Origin: Oxytricha trifallax
Taxonomy: Eukaryota; Ciliophora; Spirotrichea; Sporadotrichida; Oxytrichidae
DNA length: 64,000 nt
Direction: 5' to 3'
Assembly: GCA_000711775.1 (NCBI GenBank)
Contig: ARYC01001235.1
Span: 1 to 64,000, forward strand
In this document: in pieces, positions 23,936-36,377 of the stretch
Numbering within the stretch: position 1 is the first letter of the stretch
Layout: each line of letters opens with the position of its first letter
The notes under the pieces: generated by a model
The model's database searches: none
Seen by the model: only the letters and a program-made list of their open reading frames with translations
What the model was told of the DNA's origin: nothing
Position numbers and translations under genes: made by a program

Positions 23936-24285
23936 AGATAAATTTATTTGATTCATAAATCATTAATCAAAAATTAGCTTAAATTAAATTTAAATAATTC
24001 TTCATTAATGGGCAAATGAAAAAATATCATTTTGCTTAAAACACGTAAAATTTTATATTGAATAATTATAATTTTAAATTTTTATAGTTTCACTCAAATA
24101 TAAGTAAGCTACATTAAAATAAAACCATATATTTAGTAGCGTTTTAAAGTAAGAGATTTTATATAATTAAATTTATTTATACTTTTCATAAAATGAAATG
24201 AAGTGTATTCAAATATTGAAATGTATCTATAAATTTATAATAAATTTAAACTAGCTTAAATATGAAACCGTTATAATTATTATTA

Positions 24286-24335
24286 TGTAAGGCAATCTAT
24301 AAATACTCGGCATCTTTTCTTGATTGCCTTACATA
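24286..24335. repeat. 13-bp hairpin
   Basis: ATGTAAGGCAATC and GATTGCCTTACAT separated by about 24 bases. It lies about 160 bp before the first C-terminal piece of KA. Role unknown. Confidence 0.6.
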
Positions 24336-24493
24336 TTTCAATTAAATTAACAATACTTATTTTTTTATCTTATAGATTAATTAAGTAAAATTATTTATTT
24401 CCAAATTCAAATGAATATTTATATTTATAAGTTCTTAAAATTTGAAATAATCCAAATTTATGATGAATTTTATAAATTTATATGCAAAATTAT

Positions 24494-24503
24494 CGATTAC
24501 ATG
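24494..24503. other. Pointer CGATTACATG joining KA pieces
   Basis: The same 10 bases, inverted, lie at 30777-30786, at the end of the minus-strand kinase piece of KA. They overlap codons for Y-D-Y-M at the point where the two pieces must join. The KB pair at 52298 and 57887 uses CGATTACATA instead. Confidence 0.75.
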
Positions 24504-27500
24504 GCTCCAGAGTTGGCTAATTTGAAATATAATAATTAAGTGGATATATACTCACTGGCAATCTCACTACTCTAAATAGCAAATAAAAAGCATTCAAAGC
24601 ACATGACATATATTGACAACTTTGAGTCTTTTGCCCCTTACTACTCTTAATAATTCAACGATTTAATCTGGAAAATGCATTCTTAAATTTTATGAGTAAT
24701 ATTTTTATTGCTAAATTTCCCTTAATAACTATCTCTAACATATTATTTTTGTATATACATTTTTATATATGCTTAATGAAAATCCAAATATTCGACCAAG
24801 TGCTTACGAAATAATAAGTCTTGATTATCTATCCTCTACCAAACCAATCTAAGAGTTTTTTAACACTAGGGGATCTATAGATTATGCATATGGAATGATA
24901 AATTAAAGTCTTAAAATAATATCGTTCCATATTATTACTCAGATTAATTAAAATTATTGATTTTATAAAAAAAATGAATTCAAGAACGTTTTAATTTTTC
25001 AAACTAAACCCTAAACATTTTATAATTTTTATAACATTTATTACAATTAAAACTTTTTCAATGATTTTTTCCAGGATATGCTACAAAATGATAATTTTCT
25101 AATGGAATAAAAAAATTTTAATTTAATATTAAAATATAATTTTATTTTTTTGTGATAAATTTGGTAAATTGAAAACTTAATCTAACTTATTATATAATTT
25201 CTTAAAAATATCATCACTATAATAGTTAGAAACAAAGGGAATAGCATAGTTACCTATTCATGCATGAAATAGAATCACTAATTAAACAAGTTGACAAACT
25301 CAAATTCAGATTGAATAATTATCAATACTTAGCCAAATAATATTAAACCCCCGAAAATTTGAAGAATTTTACTTGTTTAATATATTAAATAAAAATAAAA
25401 GCTAAAAAATAAATTCTTAAAGATAAAAGTAATATTTATAATTTTATAATTTTTTATATTGTATAAATACAAATATAATGCTTGCGATTTAGAACAAGTA
25501 TTAATATTATCATTAAATCTTGTTGAAAGTCACAAGCATTATATTTTTAGATTTTTAATATAAAAATTAAACAATTATAAATCTTATTTTGTTCTCAATT
25601 TCTCAATTTCTCTAAGAATTTAATTTTTTGCTTTTATTATTATTAATAAATTATGACTATCTTATTAATAATGAAAATAAAAAGTTATATTTATATTTTA
25701 AACTAATTGGGATGTAGAATTTCCTGAATATGATTCTAAATTAATTGAGAAGTACAAAAAAGATTTTAATAGTCCATATGTAAATGGTTTCTATGGATAA
25801 AGTGATCCAAGCTACTAAAATGAAGAAGTAATATATAGGAGAATTATTAATGATTAATATTGAAACAAACCATTATTAATTGTTTAAAATATTTATAGAT
25901 AAAAAAAATTAAATTAACTTTTTATTACGAGATTGTAATAAATATTAATTTACATTTAACATAATGCGTTTTGTAATGCAAAATAAATTATTTAAATCTA
26001 TAATTAAAAATTCTTAATTCTGATATATAAATAAATAATAAAAATTAATAAAGAATTAAATGTAAGACAATTAAATTAGTTGAGTATGTTGCTTAAACTT
26101 ATAAATTTCATCATGATCTTAAAAAAGCAAATTTTTATTGATAAAATTTTTTCGTAAAATATTTAAAACATTAAATATAAAGATTTTAAGTATTAAAAAT
26201 TATTGCATCTTATTGTAAATTCTTTTTAATTTTATTATTTAAAATCATCTAAAATTTTTTGAAAATTTTAAAAAACATATTGAAAATTTTTTTTTTTGTC
26301 TATATAAAAATCTATTAAAAACTAATTAAGCATAATTAAAATATATATTTTTCAAAATATATACAACGCAAAATATCCATAATAGATTTATTCAATGTAT
26401 ATTACCTTTATTTCTTGCTAATGCACTTTATAAAATATGAAAGAAAATTTACAAATTTATACTTGGAAAAATAAATTTTTTAAAAAAGTTAGTTTTGTTT
26501 TAGAATATTAGTCAGTGTAAATATCCCTCATTCGTAAATTTTTTTTTTACTAAAAATTTATAATTATTTATTATTATGTGAGTATAGTTTAAAAGCATAG
26601 AATTGGGAATATTAACTTAAAAAGTTAAGTAAAAAGAGTTGGAACGAGGAGGGATAATCGAACCGTTCTAAAGATAGAGGCAAAAATTTGTCTCATTAGT
26701 CCGAAAAGCGAACTTCCCCCAGCTGGATCATAAGGTCTAGAGGTGTGTTTTAACAAAGAAGTATATACATACTCACGAGTGGCCCTTAAATCATAGAGTA
26801 TGTCAGATTTGACACCCTTAAGTCAGTACATTCTTTTAGCACCCGTTCTCAACCTAGCTAGGTACTAAACAATAACCCTAGCACAACCGGAGCACACACT
26901 CTACATTGGTTTTCTTAATTTTCGAATTGATTACCTCGAGTCTAGCAATTATTAACTACTAAAACAGTGAGCTTACGACCAATTAGCTCACTTACTCAGC
27001 TCCACACCCAACATCCAAAGTCCACTCTCTGTTCATAATGACATTTTCAACTTCAAGTAGGCGTGAGGCCTGACCGAAGAAATCTAGTCATTAGTTTTTA
27101 ACATCTCCAACTAGTGCGATAAACAAACAAACAGGAATAATTAAAACAATGTCAAAACCTCATGAAAACTACAATCCCCTCAAAATCTAAACCCTAACCC
27201 TAAATTCGAAATCAAGATGCCTCAGAGAGACCATTTTCTTCTATACAATAGAAGAAAACACAAAGATACGACTTAGAAGGAATCACTCTAAAATTCTCTA
27301 ATACGTCACGAAAAGGAACCTTTCATCATTTCCACTATTAAATAGAGAAATTACAATTTAACAAGTATTAGAGAATCACCCATACTAAAACTAATACAAA
27401 AACAACTAACAATATTTACCTAAGGGAGTAGGAACCACAATAAACAAAAGATATTTACACCTACTAACAACTATAAATACGCTGGCCCAAAGCCAGAGAA

Positions 27501-29045
27501 CATTACTTTTGAAAACCCAGAAACCCCTAAATCCCTAAACCCCATAGATTTACTAGTTAAATCTGGATATTACCCAATACAATTAATGAAACCTATTAAA
27601 TAACATATAAAAGATTTGGGACTTTTATATATTATATAATAATAATATTAATTAAGAAAGATGTTTAAGGAAGTGGGTTTATATGATATGAAGATCAATG
27701 GGAGATGGTGCCCAATTTGCAACTCCGTTGACTGCATGGAAATCAACTACAGAACGCTGATAGCCTTTGATGAAACTATGCAAGAACTTCAAGAATACGT
27801 TGAGTTCGGAGTATACGATGGAATTAGATCCATTGACGAAGAAGAAGAAGAGAGAGAGATTGACAAACATGTACTCAATTTCTATAGAGAAAGAGTATAC
27901 TTAAGAAAGTTATGGGCTCACAAGAATTCATTATTTTGATTGAATTGTTATAGAATTAATTAAAATAGAATCAGTGATGAGACAACCAGAGAGATTGAAC
28001 AGATCAGATGATTTAAATAATATTAAAAGGGCTTGACCCTTATATGCTTTAAAGCTTATTGATCGGGGGTCCCCAGAGACCTCAATGTTATCAAATTATT
28101 ATATTATAATTATCATTATTATAGTTAAAAGCATTTTAAATATTTATAAGATTTTTTTAAAAAATAAATTAGGAATTAAAAGTAGTGAAAGTTATAAAAT
28201 GTTATTTCTAATTTTCAAATTTATAAAAAAATGTTAAGAATTGCTTAAAATTTAAAATTAAAAATGCCATAAATATTCATCAATTAAAATAATATTATTC
28301 TTTTAATAGTATGGACTGTAAAAGACACTTATGATACTTCTAATGACTTAAGTCCCGAAGAATAAGGGAACAATGACTTTGAGATACTATAGAACATAAT
28401 GCAGGTTGATAAAGTCATTACTCATTAAGTTAGAATAGATTCACACTAGTTTAACAGAGAAGAAAAGAGGAAATTGTGGCTTTAAGATTCTTAAGAGTAC
28501 TTAAAGAACGAATTAAAAAGAGTAAAGGTAATTATAATTTATACAAATCACTTTTAATCTAAGCCAATTTTATGTAAATACTTATTATAACACAGGAATG
28601 TTAGAAGAAATGCAATAGCAATGCTTAACTGTAGCAGTTCTCAGTATTATAATTATTATTTATACTAAACGGAAATTAAAATTTGGGCTTAAGTTAACGT
28701 TTTATATTTAAAAAGGATTAAATTATAAGTATTCTTTAAAATGAAACAAGAAGGGAAATTGCATCGTAAATTGTTGATCAAATGTGTTTGTAGGTATAAG
28801 AAAGGCATTGGTGTTGTCTTGTTGGACATTATTAAATCTCCTATAATTACTATATTGACATAAAATACTTGATGGATTTCGAATATTGTGGCTACAAAGT
28901 AATGGTATTCATTGAAAATTTTAGTGTCTTTCAAACATTAAACTTAGAAGAAATAATGAAAAATGCTAAAAAGTAAAAAGCATTGGAAGAGCAAATAGTT
29001 TAATAGTAAACAATCAGCTTACAGATTAGCAATAAGCAATTTTGA
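24494..29045 (+). CDS. KA: C-terminal half of a kinase/dynein-light-chain gene
   Basis: Pieces in order on +: 24494-24682 kinase C-lobe (DYMAPELANLKYNN = APE and P+1; VDIYSLAISLLQIANKKH = F-helix); 24770-24935 (LNENPNIRPSAYEIISLDYL, the RP arginine); 25236-25345 helical (MHEIESLIKQVDKLKF); 25703-25858 (FPEYDSKLIEKYKKDF); 28305-28527 (HQFNREEKRKLWLQDSQEYL); a GT-AG intron near 28528-28592; 28593-28640 and 28730-29045, a dynein light chain (LC8)-like domain with GMLEEMQQQCL, EIASQIVDQM, HWCCLVGHYQIS and FEYCGYKVMVFIENF. TGA at 29043-29045. AT-rich gaps between pieces look like internal eliminated sequences; the largest (25.9-28.3 kb) holds a Z-family element. The kinase N-terminal part lies elsewhere on the minus strand. 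LC8-type proteins act in dynein motors and as dimerising hubs. Confidence 0.8.
25870..26630. other. AT-rich gap within KA, nothing recognised
   Basis: Low-complexity AT-rich DNA between two KA coding pieces, including a poly-T run near 26290; probably eliminated DNA. Confidence 0.4.
26640..28098 (+). mobile_element. Z-family element, copy 1
   Basis: A GC-richer block inside the KA gap. It ends in a conserved 3' motif (TTGATCGGGGGTCCCCAGAG, then ACCTCAATGTTATCA, 28056-28095) that recurs in opposite orientation at 58653-58692. A 92-codon ORF is at 27661-27939. Upstream, 26643-26930 is open for about 95 codons (SQPSQVLNNNPSTTGAH) without recognisable domain. There is no matching inverted end on the left, so a retroelement-like or gene-duplicate origin is possible. 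Confidence 0.5.
27661..27939 (+). CDS. Small protein of Z element 1, unassigned
   Basis: ATG 27661 to TGA 27937-27939, 92 residues. The N-terminal part has CPICNSVDC, a possible zinc knuckle; then NYRTLIAFDETMQELQEYVE, an acidic DEEEEER run and a basic end (FYRERVYLRKLWAHK). The order 'Tyr-rich helix, acidic run, RxYxRxLKL-like end' resembles the larger minus-strand protein at 59423-60190, and both lie beside the same 3' motif. Function unknown. Confidence 0.5.
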   Translation: MFKEVGLYDMKINGRWCPICNSVDCMEINYRTLIAFDETMQELQEYVEFGVYDGIRSIDEEEEEREIDKHVLNFYRERVYLRKLWAHKNSLF

Positions 29046-29920
29046 AAACAATCATTAAATCTTGATTTAATTATATAACTTTTTATTCTATTTAAGTTTA
29101 TACAAAATTTTATCTTAATTCTCTAGCATAACCTATAATCTAAATTAAATAATAATATATATTCTAAAATCTTAAAAATTAATGTGATTTGAATTTTAAA
29201 GTAGTTTTATAATACAATATGACTAATTTGTATTTATATTTTCTAAAAAAAATATGTCTAGTCCAAGATCTTTTCTTAATAGTTTTAATGGAAAGATCAT
29301 TTAACAAACACCATGTATAATTCATTAAAAGTTTTCTGGAAGTTGTTTGCTTTTATAGAGAAGAAAAATATATAACTTATAACTTTAATTAACAAGTCTC
29401 GTTCATATTAAAAAGAAAAGTATAAGAGACTGTACTATAAACCGGATGGATTAATCCCCAGTTTTAATTTTCCTAATAATATAAATAATAATAATAAAAA
29501 GAAACAAGTCTTTCTGTCTTTAATTAAAAGTAAATGTAATATTAATTCCATTTTATGATAAAAACTATAAAAATTTTGTATTATTACTTTTTAATTATTG
29601 AGTATGGTTGTTTCAACTACAGTTATATAAATATTATTAATAAATTTTTGGGTAAGTTTCATGACGAGTCTTTGATGAAACAAATTTTAAGGAAAGTTTC
29701 ATAGCAAGTAATTGAGTAAATTTTTTTTATTCGTTAGTTTATATTTATTTCATTCCACAAGAAACCCAAATACAATTAAGATTTATTAACAAATTTCTGC
29801 CAAGTTTTTTAATATTTATCTAGTCAAACTTTAATTCTTCTTATAAAATGCAATTTTGATTTATTTTAAATTGAATAAATTTTAATAATATTCAAATTTA
29901 AATATTCTTATTATTACTTA
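29046..29920. other. AT-rich spacer, nothing recognised
   Basis: No supported frame or repeat. Confidence 0.4.
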
Positions 29921-29924
29921 CTAA

Positions 29925-30300
29925 TGTGGCTGTAGAACATGGAGCAACAATGAGAACGGGAGCTGTTGGAGTGACACGAGGGACATGGCCCCCCAGGAAC
30001 AAGCTGACGACTCCAAACTAACTGTCAGCGCCGAAGAGTCAAGTGTCAACCCAAGGTGTGGTAGTGGGACTACATACTCTTGCATAGGTGAGTGGCTCAA
30101 CGATAAAGTTGAAATCATCCCCAACGATCAAGGAAACTCAGAGAGCAGTTGCAAGAACTAAGGACTATTACATGCAAGGTGAACAAACAAGCTAATTCAA
30201 CTCAAGCTGAGATCAAGAAATCATTTAGGAAAATCAGACCATACTAATGACCAGAGAGGAGTCCTGAGATACAGTAAACCCAAAGTCACCAGCGTATATA
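29925..30300 (+). other. GC-rich patch, possible coding piece
   Basis: A plus-strand frame of about 80 codons ([20 protein letters not shown], then [20 protein letters not shown] and [20 protein letters not shown]) ends at TGA near 30183. No family recognised. It lies between the plus and minus parts of KA. Confidence 0.35.
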
Positions 30301-30426
30301 TGCCTAATCACAACTAACTAAGTTAAGGTATTTAATAATACATTAGTAAGTAATAATAAGAATGATTAATATATAGTAGAGATATGTAATAAATTTGCAT
30401 CTCTATTTTATTAATTCCCGCCTTTT

Positions 30427-30456
30427 AGCATTTATCTATCTATCTATCTATCTATT
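30427..30456. repeat. (CTAT)n microsatellite
   Basis: About six tandem TATC/CTAT units. Ordinary short tandem repeat. Confidence 0.9.
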
Positions 30457-30776
30457 CAAATTTAAATTTTAGCAACGTTTATCAGAGTAATAATACTAAA
30501 ACAAACTAATTGCCTTTAATTTTTCTAAGATGCCAATAAATGCTAAATGTATCACTTTAACAATTATTGAATTTAAGAAAGGAAAAATATAAATAATATA
30601 TTTAATAATTCGTTTAATTATTTTTAATAAAATTTACTTACCCTAAGATTTCAAAACCAACCTCCTAAATTTACATCAAGAAATTAAATAAAATTCATTC
30701 AGTTTTGGTTTTTAATATCATTCAAGATAATTTAATAGAGTAGAAAAAATTGTATTTATAAAATTCCAAATATAAT

Positions 30777-31047
30777 CATGTAATCGTAAGTCTTGCGCTT
30801 GGGTCTCTCCCCGCTCTTGGCTGCCATGCCGAAGTCGAATATCTGCAAACTGCCGTCATCGAGCACCAGGATGTTGGATGGCTTTATGTCTCTGTGCATG
30901 ATGTTGCTCGATTGCAGCAACTTATAATTATATTATGTCCAGGCATGTTCTTCTCAATGTATGTGAGGAGGTCTCAATTTAATTTAAATAGGGGAAAACC
31001 ATGCAGAACTCGTCATTTGTATTTACAAAGCAGTCCACGCTCTTGCA
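30777..31047 (-). CDS. KA: kinase pieces 2, 4 and 6 (even set)
   Basis: Reading down the minus strand: piece 2 (31047-30990, KSVDCFVNTNDEFCMVFPY); a 15-base AT filler in place of the expected AKNG codons; piece 4 (30974-30937, [11 protein letters not shown]); a short filler in place of the segment encoding QDIPEETLKDWIAQ; piece 6 (about 30925-30777, [20 protein letters not shown] = catalytic loop; IFDFGMAAKS = DFG). The missing segments (3 and 5) exist as separate small pieces at 39080-39118 and 38621-38682 (KC) and 62535-62594 (KB). This is the odd/even layout of scrambled genes. In piece 6 the 15 bases encoding SFAGx are absent, an in-frame deletion relative to KB. Confidence 0.75.
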
Positions 31048-31242
31048 ATTATTTGATTATTCAGATGTAAATCAATATAACTTTAGCAAAATGGCATACA
31101 TTTGTTGTATTACATATCAATAATTACTAAGAAATTTTATTTTATCATAATTTATGTTTAAATTTAAGTGAAAGTACAAATAGGAATAATCATTTTATTT
31201 GTAATGAAAAGAAAAATGTAATGCTTGAAAGCTTTAAATCTT

Positions 31243-34200
31243 TCATTCATCTTATTCTTAGTTTTCATCTTTGTCAGAGTCATCACCAATATCCTTGTTT
31301 TTCAAGCCTCCTCCGATCATTATTCTTCTAGGACCTGGTTTTTATTCTAAGGTCTCATCATCAGATACTATTAAGTCACTCGCTTATTACACAAGCATCA
31401 TTAATTATAATCATGATGCTTTTTAAATAAAATAAAGTGAATTAGAAAATTAATTTACAATAATAGTAATAGTAATAACAACAGTAGTAATAGTAAATCT
31501 AAAAAAAAACGTTTCATCTTCATCTTCCTCCTCATCTTCATCGTCTTAATCACCAATATTGACTTCCTGTGCCCTTCTCTCTGCGACTTCCTGAAGTCCC
31601 TCTTCGTTGACGCCCTCAGTCTTGTCAGGTGCAACCCCTGTAAAAATAAAATGTTAGATATGTTTTTTGTAACTTACATTTTTGTTGAATGACACAGAGC
31701 ACTCTGATCAGACATGTTTTAAATTATTTATTTGTCTATTTTATTATTTAATACAATTCACTTTATTTAGAAAATTTCATGAATCTTCTTGATTATAAAT
31801 CACTCTGATCATTGAACTCTTCTTTTGTTTCAAATTTATTGATTTTTATTCAATAGAATTTAAAATTAAAAAAAAAAGTTAAATGTTTCCGTTGGGTTTG
31901 TAAGGGACAAGTATTCCTTATACATCTTAAGTTTCTCAATAATTTCATGATTGATTTGCTAATAAATGATGTTTTGCAAGAATCCTTCAACATTTTAGTA
32001 ATCAAGTAGATACTTGTCAGTGAGAACTTAAAATGCGCACTAGAATTAATCATTATGTAACCCCAAAACGTTTTGAATTAGTTCGTACAGATCCCTGTGA
32101 TAGGTATCACCATTTGGAAATTTTAAAGGATTACTAGGGTCTCTTTAAATACCACCCCCTGAAAATACTTTTCTTTTAGGCTGACCATCATTGTCGCTTG
32201 ATTCATACTGATCTTTTATGGTTATATTATATTTACAATTTAATAGTCATTAACTTTCAAATTTTAATAATTAGGGCATTAATTATTAATTTTTTCGTTA
32301 GTTCAATTATTATAATCCCAATAACTATTACCCTGATTTTGTTTAATTTCTTCTTGAATTCTCTCTACCCGCTACTCTTGCTAAACTTCATATTTCTTTC
32401 TCTAGGATTTACAAATGTTTTAAATGCTCTCGATGATGTTTTTGACATCTTGCTGCGACTTGATAAAAATGTCTTTTCCTATTTCTTACTTGTATAAATG
32501 CTCCACAGTAAGCATTGGGTATCAGACTTCTAAGTGGAGAAAATATAAATTATTTTCCTCAAAATTTAAAAATATTCTAAAAATAATTTAAATATCAAAC
32601 CACAAAAAGTAATATGTATAATAAATCTTAAAAAGTCAAATTAAGGAATCTTTTTAGCTCGTATAACAGTTAATTTTCGCAAAAATTTTATAGAATAAAA
32701 AATATCAATAAAGATTAATAAATATTAAATAACAATGATGATTTGCAAATGCAAACATTTTATGATTTTAATTTAGGCTTCCTATAAATGAATAAATAAT
32801 TTTTTTTATATAGAAATCCTAATATATTTGGAAATCATCAATTTTAAACTATAATTATAAATATTTTTTTTATTCTTTAAGATTATTGTGAAAAGAAAAT
32901 ATGAAACAAGCTAAATAGATTCCTTAATTTTACTATTAAAGGTTTAATTAAAATGGTATTAGATGTGATTTTGTTATTTCAATTATTTTAGTATATTTTA
33001 AAATTCTAATAAAAGATTTATCTCCATGATCAAATACCCTAAGCTTCTAAGACTCAGATTATTCCACAGTTGACAAAGTTTCAAAATCGCTTAGTTAAAT
33101 TTTAATGTAAGGGTATGTCTATACAATTAGATAGTTTGAGGCTTTCAAATCGTTTAAGACCTTAAATTTTCAATTAATGTTTATTTAAAAACAAAAATTG
33201 GTTTAAGTTTCATCAAATTTAAACATATATAGTTAAAATTAATTTGAGAAATAATAATTACATTAGTTTTATTGGCTATGGGGTCAAACACAATCCCCCC
33301 CTAATGTATACTTTTCTTTTTGTAGTCTGATAGAGTTTTTAACGCTGAGTAATAGTAGCTGATGTACTACTAGTGTGCGATCAATAGTTTTCGAGCTATA
33401 GCCTCACCAAAGTCACATTTTATATATAGAAATCATAATAAAATTTGCAAAAAATTTCAAAGCTTTTACAAAATTTAATTTCTCTAAAATTATTTGATTT
33501 TAGAATTTATTCACTTCATTGACAAATATATCAAATTTATTTTAATTCTTAAATAATATTAAAATTTTAATTTATAGTAGTTATGAATTTTACTATTTAA
33601 TATTATTTAAGAATTAAAATAAATTTGATATATTTGTCAATGAAGTGAATAAATTCTAAAATCAAATAATTTTAGAGAAATTAAATTTTGTAAAAGCTTT
33701 GAAATTTTTTGCAAATTTTATTATGATTTCTATATATAAAATGTGACTTTGGTGAGGCTATAGCTCGAAAACTATTGATCGCACACTAGTAGTACATCAG
33801 CTACTATTACTCAACGTTAAAAACTCTATCAGACTACAAAAAGAAAAGTATACATTAGGGGGGGGGGATGTGTTTGACCCCATAGCCGTTTTATTTTTCA
33901 AAAAAATTAGGATTTTAATTGTGATAATAATTTTTAATAAAAAAATGTTGCATAATTTATTTATATTTAAACTCACCTGAATTTTATTAATCTTATTTAC
34001 ATTTAGATAATTTTTTGCTTAAATTATGTTATATAATTGAAAAAATAAATCAAATAAATAATTTATTTTCATGTATTCGTTAAAATATAAGCAAAAAATT
34101 GAAACTAAATATAAAAATAATTACTAAAAATAAACATTAAATTTTATTGTGTTTTTTCATTTATTTGAATTAAATATCATGATTTGCTATAATATTTATG

Positions 34201-35500
34201 TTAAAGTCAATTTAAAGATCATTTGAAATTTATTCAATTAATCATTAATTGGGAAATGAAATATTACGTAATAATTTAAATGCTGAACTTTCCAAAAAGC
34301 TGAACTAATTCAATTATTTCTAAAGTAATATATTTATATTGAATTTATTATATCATCAAAATAACTAAAAAAATCACTAAAATGGATTAAAATTTATCTT
34401 ACTCTTTAGATGTAAAAAATAATTACCAATAGTAAGTTCAGTGAATTGCGAAGTCTCTAGAGAAAAATGACAAATTTGCCTTGGGTTGCTAATTTTTCTT
34501 TACTATTATATATTTAATTTTTTTAACTAGTAATTCATTTCTTAAATCAATTATAAATTTGCAATGAAATATAGGATTTTGATTATTGAAAAATTTGTTA
34601 CAAAGTTTATGTTATTTCTGAGAGGTTAATACTCAATTTTTTAAAAAGAGTTTGTTTATAATTTTAGATAATAGCTACTCAAATGCATGACTGACAAAAG
34701 TGTGAAAATTTGTTGCAATATCAATCGCATTTTATGAATAAGAAAAAATATTTATATTTCGTAGTCGCTGATCCTGTGATTCTGAGAGTATGTAAACAAG
34801 TCCCCATATTCAGTATACTCGAATATCAGGGGAGGAACTAAAATGTTATTTTTAAATATAATTTTATAAATATTACTTTGAATTCCTAATAAAATATTTT
34901 ATTTTGACACATTGAATGTTTAGTGAGAAGGATAATGACACTTAATTAACTTCAACAACTAAAAATAAATTATTAAATAAATTTAAAGTAGGTATTATTA
35001 AAAATAGGAATGTTATTATAATTGGATTATATAGTTAAAAATGATATGAATAGAGGAAAAAATTATAGTAAGAGATAAAAAACTTCGATAAAATTATGCA
35101 ACAATTTTTGTAAAATTGCTTTAGGTTGTTCCGATTTAGGAAAGTATTATGACTGATTAAAAACCACTCACCCTGAAATACCAAATGTAAGATTAATATT
35201 TAAATACCACCTGAAATATTGCATGAATATTTATTAATATGATCATATACTTAAGAAATGTATGTGATTGTTATGATAAAAGTTTGTTGAGATTTAGGCA
35301 ATCATTTCACACCCAAATTTTTGTTAAATTTCATACTAGGTCAGTATTTTCTTCAGTACAATTTAAATATTTTTTTTATATTATCTTAGTTATTGTATGA
35401 GAATTTTATAAATGTCGCAACAGGGAATCTTTTTGACAAAATAAGCTTAATCATTAACTTGAACTTTGAAAAATTAGGCATCTGATGATGAAATATCTTT
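31243..35500 (-). CDS. P1: atypical kinase-like gene in several pieces
   Basis: Pieces down the minus strand: about 35480-35380 N-lobe (FFKVQVNDQAYFVKKI, ATP-site Lys); 34835-34670 (EYGDLFTYSQNHRISDYE; LILQQIFTLLSVMHLSS); 33185-33005 (VLNDLKASNYLIV; IQLSDFETL, DFE for DFG); 32525-32341 (TVEHLYKQEIGKDIF); 32215-31860 (KRKVFSGGGIQRDPSNPLKF; QCAFQVLTDKYLLDYQ; NHEIIEKLKMYKEYL); 31640-31508 acidic; 31392-31243 (GPRRIMIGGGLKNKD) to TGA 31243-31245. Gaps are AT-rich; one holds MITE alpha 2 (33273-33888). P2 and P3 share this order. The catalytic Asp and Asn are kept while HRD and DFG are altered, so activity is doubtful. Exact piece edges and the N-terminus are not resolved. Confidence 0.7.
33273..33888. 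mobile_element. Foldback MITE, family alpha, copy 2 (8-bp TSD)
   Basis: Ends GGCTATGGGGTCAAACACA and complement; arms of about 290 bp. GTTTTATT lies immediately outside both ends, a perfect 8-bp duplication. Outer arms are nearly identical to copy 1 (5330-5765), inner arms differ. It sits in the P1 gap between the E-helix and catalytic-loop pieces. Confidence 0.9.
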
Positions 35501-35671
35501 CAGTTCTTTGTTATAATTATTTAAGAAAATATTTATAATTTTATTTTTTATTTAAAATAAGTAATTTTGGATTTTAGATTATTGTACAAATAAATGAATT
35601 AAAATGTATATTTGAAGAATTATGGGCTGAAATTGTATATTAAAAGTTGTCTTTACTAATCATTAAAATTT

Positions 35672-36377
35672 GGGGGGGGGTCTAAGTCGGTGGCAGAAAT
35701 TTTTCGAAAACCTAAGTCGGTGGCAACATTAATTTTTCAAAATTCACCAAAATCCTAAGTCGGTGGCATAATAAAATTTTTTTCTTTTTCCAATTGGGAA
35801 TCAATAAGTACCTCAATATATATGAAAATTTTATCACAGAAAGTTAATCAATCTCCATCATAACAACTTAGACATTTGACGGACACAGTTTAACATATAA
35901 AATAAATTAGAATTCATAAATAATTTCTATCCCTTTATCAAATAATTTTATAATAAAAAATATAACTATATAAATATCAATGAATATTATCACATTGACA
36001 AAAAATGATATTTTGAAAAAATTATAATCGAAGTATGTTATACACTAATTGTCGATGTGATAATATTCATTGATATTTATATAGTTATATTTTTTATTAT
36101 AAAATTATTTGATAAAGGGATAGAAATTATTTATGAATTCTAATTTATTTTATATGTTAAACTGTGTCCGTCAAATGCCTAAGTTGTTATGATGGAGATT
36201 GATTAACTTTCTGTGATAAAATTTTCATATATATTGAGGTACTTAATGATTCCCAATTGGAAAAAGAAAAAAATTTTATTATTGCCACCGACTTAGGATT
36301 TTGGTGAATTTTGAAAAATTAATGTTGCCACCGACTTAGGTTTTCGAAAAATTTCTGCCACCGACTTAGACCCCCCC
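35672..36377. mobile_element. Merlin-type MITE, family beta (8-bp TSD)
   Basis: Starts with a G run then TCTAAGTCGGTGGCAG; the CTAAGTCGGTGGCA motif repeats three times within each arm. TAAAATTT flanks both ends (8-bp duplication). No ORF. The end motif equals that of the transposase-bearing element at 62753, so that family probably mobilised it. Confidence 0.9.

Noticed and set aside
27500..27550. C-rich stretch (AACCCCTAAATCCCTAAACC) as a TBE or telomere end
   Set aside because: No C4A4 periodicity, no matching inner repeat and no partner end.
28689..28934. Minus ORF of 81 codons
   Set aside because: Antisense of the KA dynein-light-chain domain, which matches KB on +.
30427..30456. CRISPR-like short repeats
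   Set aside because: Plain tetranucleotide microsatellite with no spacers.
24494..31047. Explaining the K gene gaps as ordinary introns only
   Set aside because: Introns cannot account for pieces on opposite strands or out of order; only the 28528-28592 gap has clear GT-AG ends.
32198..32497. Plus ORF of 99 codons, hydrophobic
   Set aside because: Antisense and intergenic to P1 pieces; hydrophobicity comes from AT-rich codons.
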